Assembly (NCBI GenBank): GCA_030068075.1
Contig: CM057839.1
Span: forward strand, 54,588,960 to 54,652,959
DNA length: 64,000 nucleotides
From: Paguma larvata
Taxonomy: Eukaryota; Chordata; Mammalia; Carnivora; Viverridae
Direction: 5' to 3'
This document shows positions 35,391-47,152 of this stretch, in pieces. The notes beneath the pieces are model-generated. The model saw only the letters and a program-made list of their open reading frames with translations, ran no database searches and was not told where the DNA came from. How positions within the stretch are numbered: position 1 is the stretch's first letter; each line of letters opens with the position of its first letter. A program made the position numbers and the translations under genes.

Positions 35391-35865
35391 CTTCCATTTT
35401 TGCACATCTTGCAAGCATGGCGCTGACTGTCCTTTATTCCAGATTATGTTTTCATAGTCAACAGCCTTGAAATATAGAGTCAGTGTTTCTTTGGAGCAAA
35501 GGGCGGGTTTGCTTACAGCTTTGGGACACAGATACCCTATCTTCCTTCGGGATTGAGGGCAGGCATACTTACTGTACATTTAAAGAGATTTGGGTTCCCT
35601 AAACTTTTGTAATAATGCAACGTACTGTGTGGGCAGACATCATCCGGCCCTCTCTGCATAACCCTGGGAGAACTGAGTTTCAAGGAACCGGTGCCAAAAT
35701 GTGAGTGCCCTGGCTGCTGCTCTTGCTGTGGCTAGAAAGCTGCCCTTAGTCTCTGACCCAGAGTCTCGTGTCTTCCACCAGCATCCATGACACTGGGGCA
35801 GCCTACTCTGTAAGCCTATAAGTAGAGTAAAATCTCAGACCCTTTATGGTTAATATTCAACACCT
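35391..35865. other. Non-L1 segment between two L1 parts
   Basis: This stretch interrupts the L1 order and is not a recognised family. It includes a reverse ORF of 101 codons that spans the junction and is not considered real. Confidence 0.45.
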
Positions 35866-35869
35866 GGCA

Positions 35870-36345
35870 GAAATGAACATTATAAAAAATATTCATACAC
35901 ATGAATATTTATGAAAGGATTAACCCATAGTAGCCCCAAATCTAAAAACCACCTCAATGCCCTTTAAACGGCTACATTATGGTAAATTCACACAATGGAA
36001 TGTTATAGAGCGGTAACAAGAGAATGAATTCCTGCTCCACACAGCAACAGGGATAAACCTCAAAAATAAGTTGAATAAAGAGAAACTAGACACAGAGAGT
36101 ACACACTTAATAATTCTATTCGTATGAAGTTCAAAAACATGCAAAACTGTGGTGACAGGGCTTGAACAGTGGTTGTCTTTGTGTGGGGGCATATTGACTG
36201 GGAACGGACATGGGGGGCACTTTCTCAGGCTAGGCATATTTTAACTCTTGATCTAGATGGTGGTTCTATGGATGGACACATATAAATCCATCGAGATATT
36301 GTTAAAGGTTTGTGCACTTCGCTGCATACTATACATGAACAAACA
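35870..36345 (+). mobile_element. Old L1 fragment (part 2)
   Basis: 'acacaatggaatgttatag', 'acagggataaacctcaaa' and 'ctagatggtggttctatgg' are L1 3'-end blocks in the correct order after part 1. Confidence 0.75.
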
Positions 36346-37560
36346 AACGAAAGAAGGGAGTGGCGTATGTGGCCGTTGTTTCTAGGTCACTGTTAAATGG
36401 GCACATTGTACGAAGCTTAAGGAAGAACCCTAGAAAGCCTTTTCTTTCATTTTTCCAGGTGCTCGTTTGACCCGTGGATCGATCTGGTTGCCTATAATGC
36501 TAATGCCTAGGGGATTGGAGGTTGGGATGGGAGTCACAGTGGGGACAGGCCCTGGACTTAGCAGGTGGGCTTGTGGCTGACACCCCTGGGGTGATGCAGG
36601 GCCCAGAACCCGGGAGGAAAGGCAGTTGAAGGTATTCACAGTCATGCCTGGGGTGGTGCAGGCCCAGCCCTCTGGTTCTAGGAGCGGAAGTCTCCTCTCT
36701 GAGACTAGATTAAGGGCTGAGGACTGAAACTAGCATCACACATGCCAGTGGGTTAGCGGAGGCTCACCGTGGGCTGAAGACAGACTCCCTCCCCCTCTGC
36801 AGTGTGACTCTCCTTACCCTGGTCCATTGAGGACCAGCACCAGCACCGTGGAAAGCAGCTGACAGCTCCGAGTAAATCCTCATAGCGAGGTGGGGCAGGT
36901 GTTTTATTGACTCTAAAGCTTTCCCAGTAGCTGGGTACATATTTAATAAAAATCTTAGGCTTCGGGGGAAGACATGGGAAGGCAGAAGGGATAATAGCTG
37001 CCCCCTGGGCTTGGGAGGTTAGCAGTCTGACCAGTCCCTAATAACTCATTCATCCAATATTCATCTTTGAGTTATTACAGTCACCGTGCATCCCTAAGGA
37101 AAACGTTTATTAGTGTCCACTAAGATAATTAGTCCAATGTACTTCAAGGTAACTGACATTGTGCCCGTAAGTGCATTTCTTTCCAGAATTCTCCATGGCT
37201 GCCTTTCAACGTTGGGCCCGTTGTGTTCACATTTCCCAAAAATTCCCCCTTGGAGGGTGCTCACTTTCTACCGTCACCCCAGACCCTCCAGCTGGCCCAA
37301 GGGGCAGGAGACGGAATCCTCATCCACAGGCTAGGACTCCCGCAGCCTGTACAACGCCTGCAGCTTGGGTTACTTCTGGGGTCACCCCAGGGGCTGGGCT
37401 TGCCTCCTGTCTGTCTGCTTTTCCCCACGTTCTAGGGGAATATTGTAGAAGGGAAGGCACACGCAGAGCTCTGAGTGATTCAAAGCACCAGATTTTGTGC
37501 CCTGCACGTGTATAAATCCCAGAGCGTCTCTTGTAGTTGCACAAACTGCAAAACTCCTTT
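36346..37560. other. Intronic unique sequence
   Basis: No gene or repeat recognised. 36900-37150 is AT-rich and repeat-free, with possible conserved-element character; 37170-37540 has several overlapping short ORFs. Confidence 0.5.
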
Positions 37561-37564
37561 CACA

Positions 37565-37700
37565 GCAGGCTAAACCTGCATGCCTCAAACACTGCAGTGT
37601 GCACACGAGTCCCCTGGGAATCCGGTGCAAGCGCGGACTCTGATTCAGCAGGTCTGAGGAGGGAGAGCCAGACTGGCTCTTCCCTGCCCGCGTACAGCCT
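37565..37700 (-). repeat. MER5A-like hAT fragment
   Basis: 'ctcaaacactgcagtgtgc', 'acacgagtcccctgggaatc' and 'ggactctgattcagcaggtc' match the MER5A order. Orientation is my reading. Confidence 0.6.
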
Positions 37701-37939
37701 GCCGGGATCAGATAGCGGATTCTCAATGACCTCAGACATTCCTCTTAGCTCCTGATTCTTTAATAGCCTCCAATCCTTGCAGGTTCCAGACTACCTTTGT
37801 AACCCAGACAGTAGGGCGGCCCGATTCCACAAGACACTGTTTAATATGTCAGTCCTTAGAGTCCCCGTGCCCAGAGCTTGGGACACAGACTACCTTCACA
37901 GGAGGGGAACGAAGGAAGCAGAACTCCGAGGGAATTTTT

Positions 37940-38152
37940 TAAAAATTTTTTAATGTTTATTTATTTTTGAGAGAGAGAGAGAGACTATGAGCAGGAGAGG
38001 GTGAGAGGGAGAGGGAGATGCAGAACCTGAAGCAGGCTCCACGCTCTGAGCTGTCAGCACAGAGCCTGATATGGGGCTCGAACCCACAAACCGTGAGATC
38101 ATGACCTGAGTTGAAGTTGGAATCTTAACCAACTGAGCCACCCAGGTGCCCC
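37940..38152 (-). mobile_element. SINEC_Fc-type CAN-SINE
   Basis: Reverse-oriented complete copy. GGAATTTTT occurs at 37931 and again at 38153, a short target-site duplication. Confidence 0.94.
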
Positions 38153-38424
38153 GGAATTTTTAAGCACAGAATGGGAAGGTGGTTTATCTTCTTTCTTTTC
38201 ATTGTATTTACATTCATTCTTTCAGAGAGCTTAGCTTTAATTAATAAATTCTTCATTTTTAGGGCTGCGTGCATTTTCCTACTGTTTAGTTGACTTGGGT
38301 TTTCATGTTCAGAAGTTAGAAGCAACTTCCTCCTCTTAAAACTAAGAGTAATACATAAACAAACATCACCGTCTTCAACAGGGCCCGTGGAGTCTGTGGA
38401 GTCTCTCGTGTTGTTCTGCTGTTA

Positions 38425-38650
38425 TATGGGGAATTCATTCATTCAGTCAGTCATTCATTTGTTAACAAATGTATATTGAGCAGCAACTATGCGCTGTGGG
38501 GGGTGCTGAGGATAAAACGGTGAACAAAGCACACGTGGTCCCTATTGTCACAAAGCCGGTTTTTCTAGGAAGGGCAGCAGATGCTTTCAGAGATGGGGAA
38601 GGGGTTTGTAGAGAATGGTCAGGGCGCATCCTGTCCAGTTTCTTGCAGAG
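38425..38650 (-). repeat. L2 LINE fragment
   Basis: 'cattcattcagtcagtcattc', 'tatattgagcagcaactatg' and 'aacaaagcacacgtggtccc' follow reverse L2. Confidence 0.6.
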
Positions 38651-38689
38651 GGTTGAGTGCAAAATGTCCTGTCCCTTTTCACTTTCTCT

Positions 38690-38909
38690 CCTCTATTTTT
38701 TTTTTTTTTTAAATGTTTATTTATTTATTTTGAGAGAGAGAGAGTGCACAAGCAGGGGATGGGCAGAGAGAGAGGGAGGGAAAATCCACACAGGCTCCTC
38801 ACTGTCAGCGCAGAGCCCAACATAGGGCTTGATCTCACAACCTTTACATCATGACCTGAACCAAAATCAAGAGTTGGACACTCAAGCATCTGAGCCACCC
38901 AGGTGCCCC
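38690..38909 (-). mobile_element. SINEC-type CAN-SINE
   Basis: Reverse-oriented, somewhat diverged copy with poly-T at its left. Duplication TCACTTTCTCT at 38679-38689 and 38910-38920. Confidence 0.94.
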
Positions 38910-39754
38910 TCACTTTCTCTTCCCTTAATGTCAAACCCAGTGGGCAGAGAGGGAAGGCAAGAGGGAAAAGAAGGAAGCCTGGGATGGGAGGTGAGGAAGG
39001 AGGTAGGATTTACTTCAAGAGTCAAGAAAGTGACTGATTTCTGTATACGTTACCTGTAAAGGGAGGGGAGTTTGGAAGGACTTTACCTTCCTCCCCATCC
39101 CTTCCCTTATTCCAGCCCTGCCAAAAGATTCTTGCACGAATCCAATACTGGAGAATATTTCAGAAGGAAGATAAATCACCAATGACATGAAAGCCTTCCT
39201 CCATAAAACACCCGAGGGACAAGTCCTCAATCCTAGCCCTGCTGTCGTACCAACCTCATGACAAGGTGCCGAAATGAGCGGGATTTTCCTCAATTTCTCC
39301 GCATTACTAGAATTCAGTGTTTGCACAGTACTTGATCTTGGCCAAGCACTGAACAGTAATTCCCTGGCTCATCTTCACAAGTCTTGATGAAGAGGTCTCA
39401 GGACAAAACCTATATTTCCTCGCGTTGGCTAAGAAACGGAGCGGAGGCCGAGAGTACGTGTGACAGGGACAGGGCAGGGGCACGGGGAAGGGAGGCTCAC
39501 GGAGAATGGAGATGTGGTCTCTGTCCTTCCACTTCTTATAAAACCAAGAGCAACTCTTATCACCTTTCCAGGCCTTTGTTTTCATTAACCGTAAAACGAG
39601 AACGCGAGAACGCGGGTCCTTGGCTCACCTCCTACAGCATTCTGAGAATTGTGTTAATCTGTGTTATCGACAGCGAAGTGCATTTGGAAGGAACTATGAT
39701 ATGGATGCAAATCATGGAAGGGCATGCCCAGACACACAGCCATCCTGGCTCCCA

Positions 39755-39955
39755 CCTGCTGACGGCCTGCGCTAAACACATCACACGCCTCGCGTCATTG
39801 AATCCTCCTCTGGGCTCCAGGAGGCGGACCCCGCCATCACCAGCAGATTGCACACGAAGAAACGAGAGCACAGAAAAAGATAAGGGTCTTTTCTAAGACC
39901 TTGGGGTTAGCAGTGGTGGAGCTGGGTTTCGGTCCTCAGGAGTCTGGCTTTTGTT
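39755..39955 (-). repeat. MIR SINE fragment
   Basis: 'cgtcattgaatcctcctct', 'acacgaagaaacgagagcac' and 'ggtggagctgggtttcgg' match reverse MIR. Confidence 0.6.
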
Positions 39956-40029
39956 TTGAGCTTGGGAACTGAGCCCCCGCCCCCTGCCCCCTGCCCGGGC
40001 TTCCCACCCCCTCTCTGTGTGTGCAGCCA

Positions 40030-40560
40030 AAGCTCCGTTATCTGCCTGCGGATTATCTGTAGCTCATATTTCATTTCATTCCAAGCTGACTTTTCCTGCC
40101 ATGCAGTTCAGCTCATTAGTTGGCAAGGGAGCTCAGGGACTTAGAACTAATCCTAATATTAAGTAAAGAGCAAAGCATAATTAGGAAGATAAATCTTCTG
40201 GGGAAAAAAATGTCTGTAACAGATTCCGAAGTGAAGCATGGGTGATTTTTCCTATCTTCTGCATGATCTACACCACTGTTCTCTTTTTCTAGCAGATTAA
40301 CTATGAGATGACGATAGATTTTTAAAAAATTTTTTTTCTAATTAGAACGGAGAGTATTCCCATCACACAACTTTTAGAAAATTCTGCATAGTATGAACAA
40401 GAGAAAACTTTTTTCAGTTTTAAACACAAATCACCTAAATACTGTATGTAAATTCTTATAAGCTGCTGTTTCCACTTAATATCATATGGAAAAATACACG
40501 TCAAAAATGTCGATGAACACCCTCATTTTTATTGGGTCCAGTTGGCCTCGGAGAACTCAA
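40030..40560. promoter_or_regulatory. Candidate conserved non-coding element
   Basis: Repeat-free AT-rich stretch with 'gctcattagttgg', 'cataattagg' and 'ctaattagaacgg' homeodomain-type words. Tentative. Confidence 0.25.
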
Positions 40561-42050
40561 GGGGAGCTCATATGAAAGTGGCGTAATTGGTTTCATTCAG
40601 GTCTGGCTACGAGACACATGATTGCTGCATACACCCCGTCATTTACTAGTTCATTCCTTCAGCAAACCTGCCAGAGGTTGGGATGAAACGAAAAGGTTCA
40701 GTTCAGATCCTTGAAGAGTTCACTGCCTTGTGTCAGAGACTCTGCTTCGATGTTTTTGTCTGGCCCAGTTTCATTGTCTTCTGTGGTCCCCTCCTCCCTC
40801 GTCTCCACATTCCAAGAAGTAGCTTTGTCGCTGGAAGCGGTCAGGCCGTATTTGCTAACCCTCCCCCACTTGCAATCCCTTCCCTTTTTTGCCTCTGGGT
40901 TTAACAGTAGCATAAAACTAATTTATGGCTCTTGCTACGAAGAGGACAAATTTTCCTCTCAGCCCGTCATGCGAAAAGCACTAGAACAAATGAATAATTG
41001 TTGACCCGTGCTACCTATTAGAGATTGTGCTGGGGTCGCCTCGTTTGTTGTTTTAACACATGAAATTAAGGGCCCTGGTGAGGGCTTCCACGGGGACTGA
41101 ATTGGTAATGAGATAGAACATCGTCTTTGTGGGTGACCTCTCCTGGCGCCATGTTCATGGCGGAGAGCGGGATGGAGCCTCACCTCCTGACTCTCCCCCT
41201 ACCCCCTGAGAAGGGCAGATTCCGCCTGTGTCCGCTTCTGATTGTAGGTTCAGAGCCATTTTCTCCCAGGGTCCTTAACATTTAGCATATGCCTGTAGAG
41301 CAATTAGAATATGCGGGGTTCTGTGTGACGTGTCGAGGGGACATGGCCATTGCCATTGCTGGTTTGGCCATCAGGGAGCTCACAAGCACCTGCCATATGT
41401 GAAGCCATATGTTTCTGCAATAGAAGAGTTCATGGAGTGAAGCAGGCTGTGCTCCCTCCAGTATCCAAGGGCTCGAGTTGTAGGAAAAGGCTTATGCCGG
41501 GGGTGACTCTTGAAATGGGCCAGAAACAATAGATGAGGACTGGGTAGCAGAAGGGTGAGAGCAAAGTGCTCCTGGAGGGTGGGGGACAGCTTGAGCATGG
41601 CCGGGAGCTAGTCTTCACCAACTGGTGAGGCCTCAGCAGAGGAGCGAGAAACGAGGCTGGGCAGGAACAGTACAATAGGATTACTGAGAGCTTTGAAAGC
41701 AAGACCCGGGCCGGGGGGGTGGGGAAGGGGTGCAGGTGTGGTGGCAGCGTCACAACACTTTCGATCTGTTCCATATCTGGATATATGACCATGCTACAAA
41801 GGCTCTATTGAATGCCTTTTAAGACGAGTGTCTAAAAATGATGACAAATTGTCATAATAGTCATATGTGTTTGTACAGAGCAGATTCACACAGCAGGGGC
41901 TGAACAGCTATTTTAATAACATGTTAAACTAGTCATTCTTATGCTGTCTTTCCAGTCAAGAGCTATGACCTTGAATCATCACTAGCGTTTTTCGAAGTGT
42001 TCTCATACCTAGTGCTTCAGGTAATCCTGAGTATAGGTAAGGTCACCCAG
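40561..42050. other. Intronic sequence, little identified
   Basis: Mostly unique. 41480-41720 may be a worn reverse L2 and 41940-42020 a worn MER5. A G-run sits near 41706-41725. No exon recognised. Confidence 0.45.
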
Positions 42051-42054
42051 TCGC

Positions 42055-42955
42055 CCGGTCAGTAACATTTGCTGACTGGTATGCCCTATGTTCCAGGCCC
42101 TGGTCTAGGCCAGCAGATGAAAACATTAAGGGACAGCAAGGCTGAGTTTTGGTGGAAATTGTGCCTGTCCGTGCCGACTCTGGAAGATACTGGTAGCAGG
42201 AAGGGGAAATGCTTTTCCTAGAGATTGGGATATCATGCAGGAGAATCAACCAGAAAAGTAGTACAAAGAGTAAGAAAATTCAGTAATGTGGCAGGGTGAC
42301 AGGAGTCTAGTTTTTTCTAGCCACCGGGCCCTGACCTGATGACGCTAAGGTTTACGGGGCTAGAACTTTTTGATCATGGAGTATGATCCTTGGGCAGAAA
42401 GAAGAGTGGGGAAAGCTTCCGGACTATGGGGATAATTCTCAACAAAGGTATTCGTACGCTAGCCAGGGAAGCCACTTTTGCTGTTATGAGGAACCACAGT
42501 TCATGTCTTGAAATAGGCAGGGGGGATGCTATGGGATCATGCAGTATTCTAAAATGGAGATCAGAAGCCTTGGTGAACCTCATGAAAGCACCCGGTACTT
42601 TCCGTTCTGTTTTCAGCGTGTTGCCATCCCACAGAACAGCTGGAGCCATTATTAAGGACAATGCGAAAATATGAAATGAGAATCAGCTCAGACAGGAAAT
42701 TGGTAGAAACTATAAACAGTGTTTTGCTTCAGCCTATCTATTCACATATAGGCATATATATTCCTACATGTCTGCTTTCTCTAAAAACAATGAATGAACA
42801 AAAGTAATCTCAGCAAAGACAGAAAATCTGAAAAACACATTAGTTGCTAAGAAGCAACCACAGAGTTGTCGCACCCTCCTCTCCTGTAGCTTTCCTAGGA
42901 TGTAACCACCAGGCGATGGTTTCAGAGCGATTCTTTACCAAGATCTTTACCAAAC
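42055..42955. other. Intronic sequence with a faint reverse L2 at its start
   Basis: 42055-42260 has L2-like blocks. Two ORFs near 42374-42674 overlap antisense and are read as chance. Confidence 0.4.
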
Positions 42956-43351
42956 AAATGACCTTCATCCTACTTAAATAAAATAATAAAATTGAATGAA
43001 AATAACACAAAAACTATGGGCTAATCTCATGAATATCATTATAAAAATCTGAATAAAATGATAGCAAATAGAATATAGCCGTAGCAGCATACAGAAAGAA
43101 TTATATCCCTCGGCCAGAAAGGGTTCACATCAGGAAAGTACGGATGTTTCAATATTTAGAAAGCTATTAATATGATTCACCATTTTAATAGATCAAAAAA
43201 GATCTTCCTTGATGTTGAAAAGACATCTGATAAAGTGAAAAATGAGAGAAAATATCCAAATCGTATATCTGGTAAGGGCCTCGTATCCAGAGTACATAAA
43301 GAACTCTCACAACTCGTCAACAAAAAACAGATAACTCAATTTAAGAACGGG
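42956..43351 (+). mobile_element. Old L1 ORF2 fragment (part 1)
   Basis: The reading near 43180-43330 resembles broken L1 ORF2 sequence and ends in the 'gtatccagagtacataaagaac' block. It continues at 43447 after a small younger L1 insert. Confidence 0.75.
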
Positions 43352-43446
43352 TAGAGGAGAAGTGTTGACTCACTATATGGTACTGCTGAAACTAATATCA
43401 CACTGTATGCGAATTAAGCAGAATTTAAATAGAAACTTAAAAAAAT
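43352..43446 (+). mobile_element. Very short carnivore L1 3' end, nested in old L1
   Basis: 'gttgactcactatatggtac', 'gctgaaactaatatcacac' and a tail of A mark the carnivore L1 3' UTR. It splits the old L1 between 'caatttaagaacgg' and 'gtaaaggatttgaaaat', which read as neighbours in an intact L1. Confidence 0.75.
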
Positions 43447-44210
43447 GAGTAAAGGATTTGAAAATACATTTCTCAAAAGAAGATCTATAAATGGCCAATA
43501 GACACATAAATCGCTAGCTCTTAGGGAGATGCAATTCAAAACCACAATAAGAAACCACACCCCCTAGGATGGGTAAAATAAAAAAGATAATAAGCATCGG
43601 TGAGGATATGGAGAAATTGGAACCCTTGTACACTGCTGGTGGAAATATAAAATGGTGCAACTGCTCTGGACAACATTCTGGCAGTTCCCCAGAAGGTTAA
43701 ATGCGGTGTTACCATATAACCCACTAAGTATGTACCTAAGAGCAATGAAAACTTAAATTCACACAGAGACTTTTACAAAAACATTTATAGCAGTATCATT
43801 CACACTAGCTGAAGACTGGAAAAAACAAATGCCCATCCACTGACAAATGAATACACGAAATGTCGTATATTTCCATTAAGGACTGTTATTTGGCAACAAA
43901 AGGAATGGAGTACTAACACATGTTATAACATAGGTGAATCTTGAAAACATTATCCTAAGTGAAAGATTCCAGTCACGAAAGACACAGATTGTGTGATTCC
44001 ACTTTTATAAGTGTCCTGAGTAGGCAAATCCTCTAAAGTCGATTAGTGGCTGCCAGGGGTTGGGGGGAGGAGGGAATTCAGCTCTTTCTAATGGGTTTGG
44101 GGTTTCTTCGGAGGGTAATGAGAATGTCCTAAAATTAGCTTGCGGTAATGGTTGTCCAACTCTCTGAAGATATGAAAGCCAACTGAATTAGACACTTTAG
44201 AAGGTACAGG
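43447..44210 (+). mobile_element. Old L1 3' end (part 2)
   Basis: Long L1 order: 'aatggccaatagacacata', 'aaaaccacaataagaaacc', 'cactgctggtggaaatataa', 'tggctgccaggggttgggg', closing with 'caactgaattagacacttt'. Confidence 0.85.
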
Positions 44211-44214
44211 AATG

Positions 44215-44815
44215 ATATTTTAATAAGACTTATAAGCAATAGAACTAGACAGAAACTTTCTTAACAAGTAGGCTGATATCATTTACAACGGGAAAACTTG
44301 AGAAACATCACTGAAACCTGGAGCAAATCAAGAATGCTCACTGTACTGTTATTATTTAAGATTCCACAGGAAGTAGCCAATGCAATTTGATAGGAGAAAG
44401 AATAAGAGGTATAAAGATTTGGAAAGGAGAGGTCTAACTGGGAAATTACTATAAACAGTAAAGAACTCAGTGATGCCCAGGTTTAATAAATAAAAATTAA
44501 TAGTTTTCAATGGTCAAACACAAGCTAGTTATACACATTAAAAACAATACCTAGAAATACATTTTACTAGAAACATTCACAAACTATAAAAAAAAAAGAG
44601 TTTATAATGCTACTGAAGAACACAAAGAATTGAATAAATTAAAAATATAATTTCTTCATTAATAGGATGTTTCAGTTTTGTAAATATGTTGATATTCCAT
44701 AAATTTCACAAGGTCATCACAGATATGTGATTAGGTTTAAATAGATGAAAAAAACACAACAAAAAAGTTGATTTAAAAGTTGATATATAAGAAGAAGCAT
44801 CAACTATAATTAGGA
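44215..44815 (+). mobile_element. Second old L1 ORF2 fragment
   Basis: 'aagtagccaatgcaatttg', 'ataagaggtataaagatttgg' and later AT-rich blocks are L1 ORF2. The right border with the younger L1 is approximate. Confidence 0.65.
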
Positions 44816-45022
44816 CACTACTGAAAAGTGAATAGCCGTGAAAGAGACTAGCCGACCAACTTGTTTTAAAACAAAGAATGATGGCACAAAAATAAACACA
44901 CAGATCAATAGAACAGAATCGAGAGCCCAGAAACAAACCCATAATTATATGGTAAATTAATCTTTGACAAAGGTGGCAAAAATGTGCAACGGGAAAAAGT
45001 TTCTTCAATAGATGGTGTTGGG

Positions 45023-45249
45023 GGGCATCTGGGTGGCTCAGTCAGTTAAGCATCTGACTTTGGCTCAGGTCATGATCTCACAGTTTGTGAGTTTGAGCCC
45101 CACATTGGGCTCTGTGCTGACAGCTCAGAGCCTGGAGCCTCCTTCAGATTCTGTGTCTCCCCCTCCCTCTGCCCCTCCCATGCTCATGCTCTGTCTCTCT
45201 CTGTCTCTCAATAATAAATAAAACGTTAAAAAAAATTAAAAAAAAACCC
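45023..45249 (+). mobile_element. SINEC-type CAN-SINE inserted in the young L1
   Basis: Complete SINE. AGATGGTGTTGGG at 45010-45022 and AGATGGTTTTGGG at 45250-45262 are the duplicated L1 target with one mismatch; the L1 reads on across it. Confidence 0.95.
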
Positions 45250-45929
45250 AGATGGTTTTGGGAATACTGGACAGTTACATGCAGAAGAATGAAATTGGAC
45301 TACTTTCTTCACAATACAAAAAATAAACTCAAAATTGATTAAGGACCTAAATGTGAGACATGAAACCATAAAAATACTAGAAGAGAACACAGGCAGTAAT
45401 TTCTTTGACATTAGCTGTAACAACATTTTTCTAGATATGTCTTCTGAAGCAAGGGAAACAAAAGCAAAAATAATCTACTGGGATTTCGCCAAAATAAAAA
45501 GCTTCTGCGCAGCCAAGGAAACAAAGAACAAAACTAAAAAAGACATCCTACTGAGTGGGAGACGATGTTTTCAAATGACATATCCAATAAAGTGTTACTA
45601 TTCAAAATATATAAAGAACTTATACAGCTCAACACCAAAAAAAAACCAAATAATCCAATTAAAAATGGACAGAAGACATGAACAGACATTTCTCTAAAGA
45701 AGACATCCAGATGGCCAACAGACATATGAAAAGAGACTCAACATCACTCATCATCAGGGACATGTAAATCAAAACCACAATGAGATACCACCACACCTGT
45801 TGGAATGGCTAGAATCAAAGACACAAACAGCAACAAGTGTTGGTGAGGACGTGGAAAAAGGGAACCATTGTGCACTGTTGGTGGGAATGCAAACTGGTAC
45901 AACCACTGTGGAAAGCACGGTGGAAAACA

Positions 45930-45985
45930 CACACACACATATATATCATACATATATTATATATATATATGATATATGATCATAT
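45930..45985. repeat. AC/AT simple repeat
   Basis: An ACACACAC run passes into ATATAT and GATATATGATCATATAT-like palindromic stretches within the L1. Confidence 0.85.
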
Positions 45986-46381
45986 ATGGAATATTATTCA
46001 GCCATAAAAAGAATGAAATCTTGCCATTTGCAACAACGTGGCTAGTGCTAGAGGGGGTAATGATAAGCGAATCTCAAGTCAGAGAAAGACAACTACCATA
46101 TGTTTTCACTCATCTGTGGAATTTAAGAAACAAACAAAAAAGAGACAAACCAAAAAACATACTCAACTGTAGAGAACAAACCGATGGTTACCAGAGGGGA
46201 GGTAGGTGGGGGGATGGGTGAAACAGGTGAAGGGGATTAAGAGCACCCTCATCATGATGAGCACTGGGTAATGTGTAGAATTGTTGAGTCACTATATTCC
46301 ACAGCTGAAACTAATAGAACATTGAATGTAACTATACTAGAATAAAAATAAAATAACAATATATAACATCAAAAAAAAAAA

Positions 46382-46520
46382 GCAAAGAGTGAGTTACAGT
46401 ACTTAAAGCAGTGTGATTCTGCTGTGTGACAAACCAGACCAATGGAACAGCACAGAGTCCAAAAATAAACTCACATAGATGTGGGTCTATTTAGTTCACT
46501 TAGAGCAGAAAGTCAGCATT
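46382..46520 (+). mobile_element. Old L1 continuation after the young L1
   Basis: 'gagttacagtacttaaagc' and 'aaaccagaccaatggaacag' are L1 ORF2 blocks of the same region as the sequence left of the young insertion, so the old element seems split. Confidence 0.55.
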
Positions 46521-46918
46521 GCATAGCTTTAGAGAAAAGAATCTGCAGCTCTCCTAATGAGTTTTAAAATCTGCGTCTCCATTTATCCATAGAAGTGAGC
46601 TGAGAAAGAGCTTATGGACTTGGGAAGACTGTGTGTGTAGAAAAATCAGGACACAGCAGTGACCTGCTTAGACCGAAGACCAGACGTCAGATGGGAGCAA
46701 GAATTCTTAGTAGGTGTGTCCTTATGGATAGCTGAAAATAGCCAGAGAAAATCCCACCAGGTCCAACCACTGACAGCACACAGGTTCTCTGTGTATCAGC
46801 TCGCAAGAGCTAATTATTCAAGTTTCAGGAATTTTGTGTGCTGATTATTAAAGGCACCCATTGTTAAATTATGTAAACTGATAATTAGATAAATCATATT
46901 AAGAACAGTGGTAATACG

Positions 46919-47060
46919 GGGCACTTGGGTGGCTCAGTTGGTTGAGCGTGTGACTCTTGATTTTAGCTCAGATCATGATGTCATGGTTCCTGAGATTGAA
47001 CCCTGCATTGGGCTCTGCGCTGGCGGTGCAGAACCTGCTTGGGATTCTCTCCCTCCCTCC

Positions 47061-47098
<38 letters not shown>

Positions 47099-47152
47099 TC
47101 CTCTCCACACGTGTGCTCTCTCTCTCTCTCTCAAAATAAATAAAACTTTAAA
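46919..47152 (+). mobile_element. CAN-SINE with expanded CT tract
   Basis: Head 'ggcacttgggtggctcagttgg', diverged body, long CT repeat at about 47064-47096, and tail. AAGAACAGTGGTAATA before and AAGAACAAAGGTAATA after form the duplication with two mismatches. Confidence 0.93.

Larger units (their letters stand above)
44816..46381 (+). mobile_element. Young carnivore L1 3' part, 5'-truncated, with a SINE inside
   Basis: ORF2 C-terminal sequence (a 120-codon open stretch at 45335-45697 and later pieces) runs into a typical carnivore L1 3' end, 'gatgagcactgggtaatgtg', and closes with an A-tail at 46371-46381. Frames are broken, so it is not active. An AC/AT simple repeat at about 45930-45985 has grown inside. 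The 5' border is approximate. Confidence 0.85.

Noticed and set aside
39384..39896. 170-codon plus-strand ORF
   Set aside because: It runs into a MIR fragment and has no recognised domain.
45335..45697. 120-codon ORF as a gene
   Set aside because: Fragment of a broken L1 ORF2.
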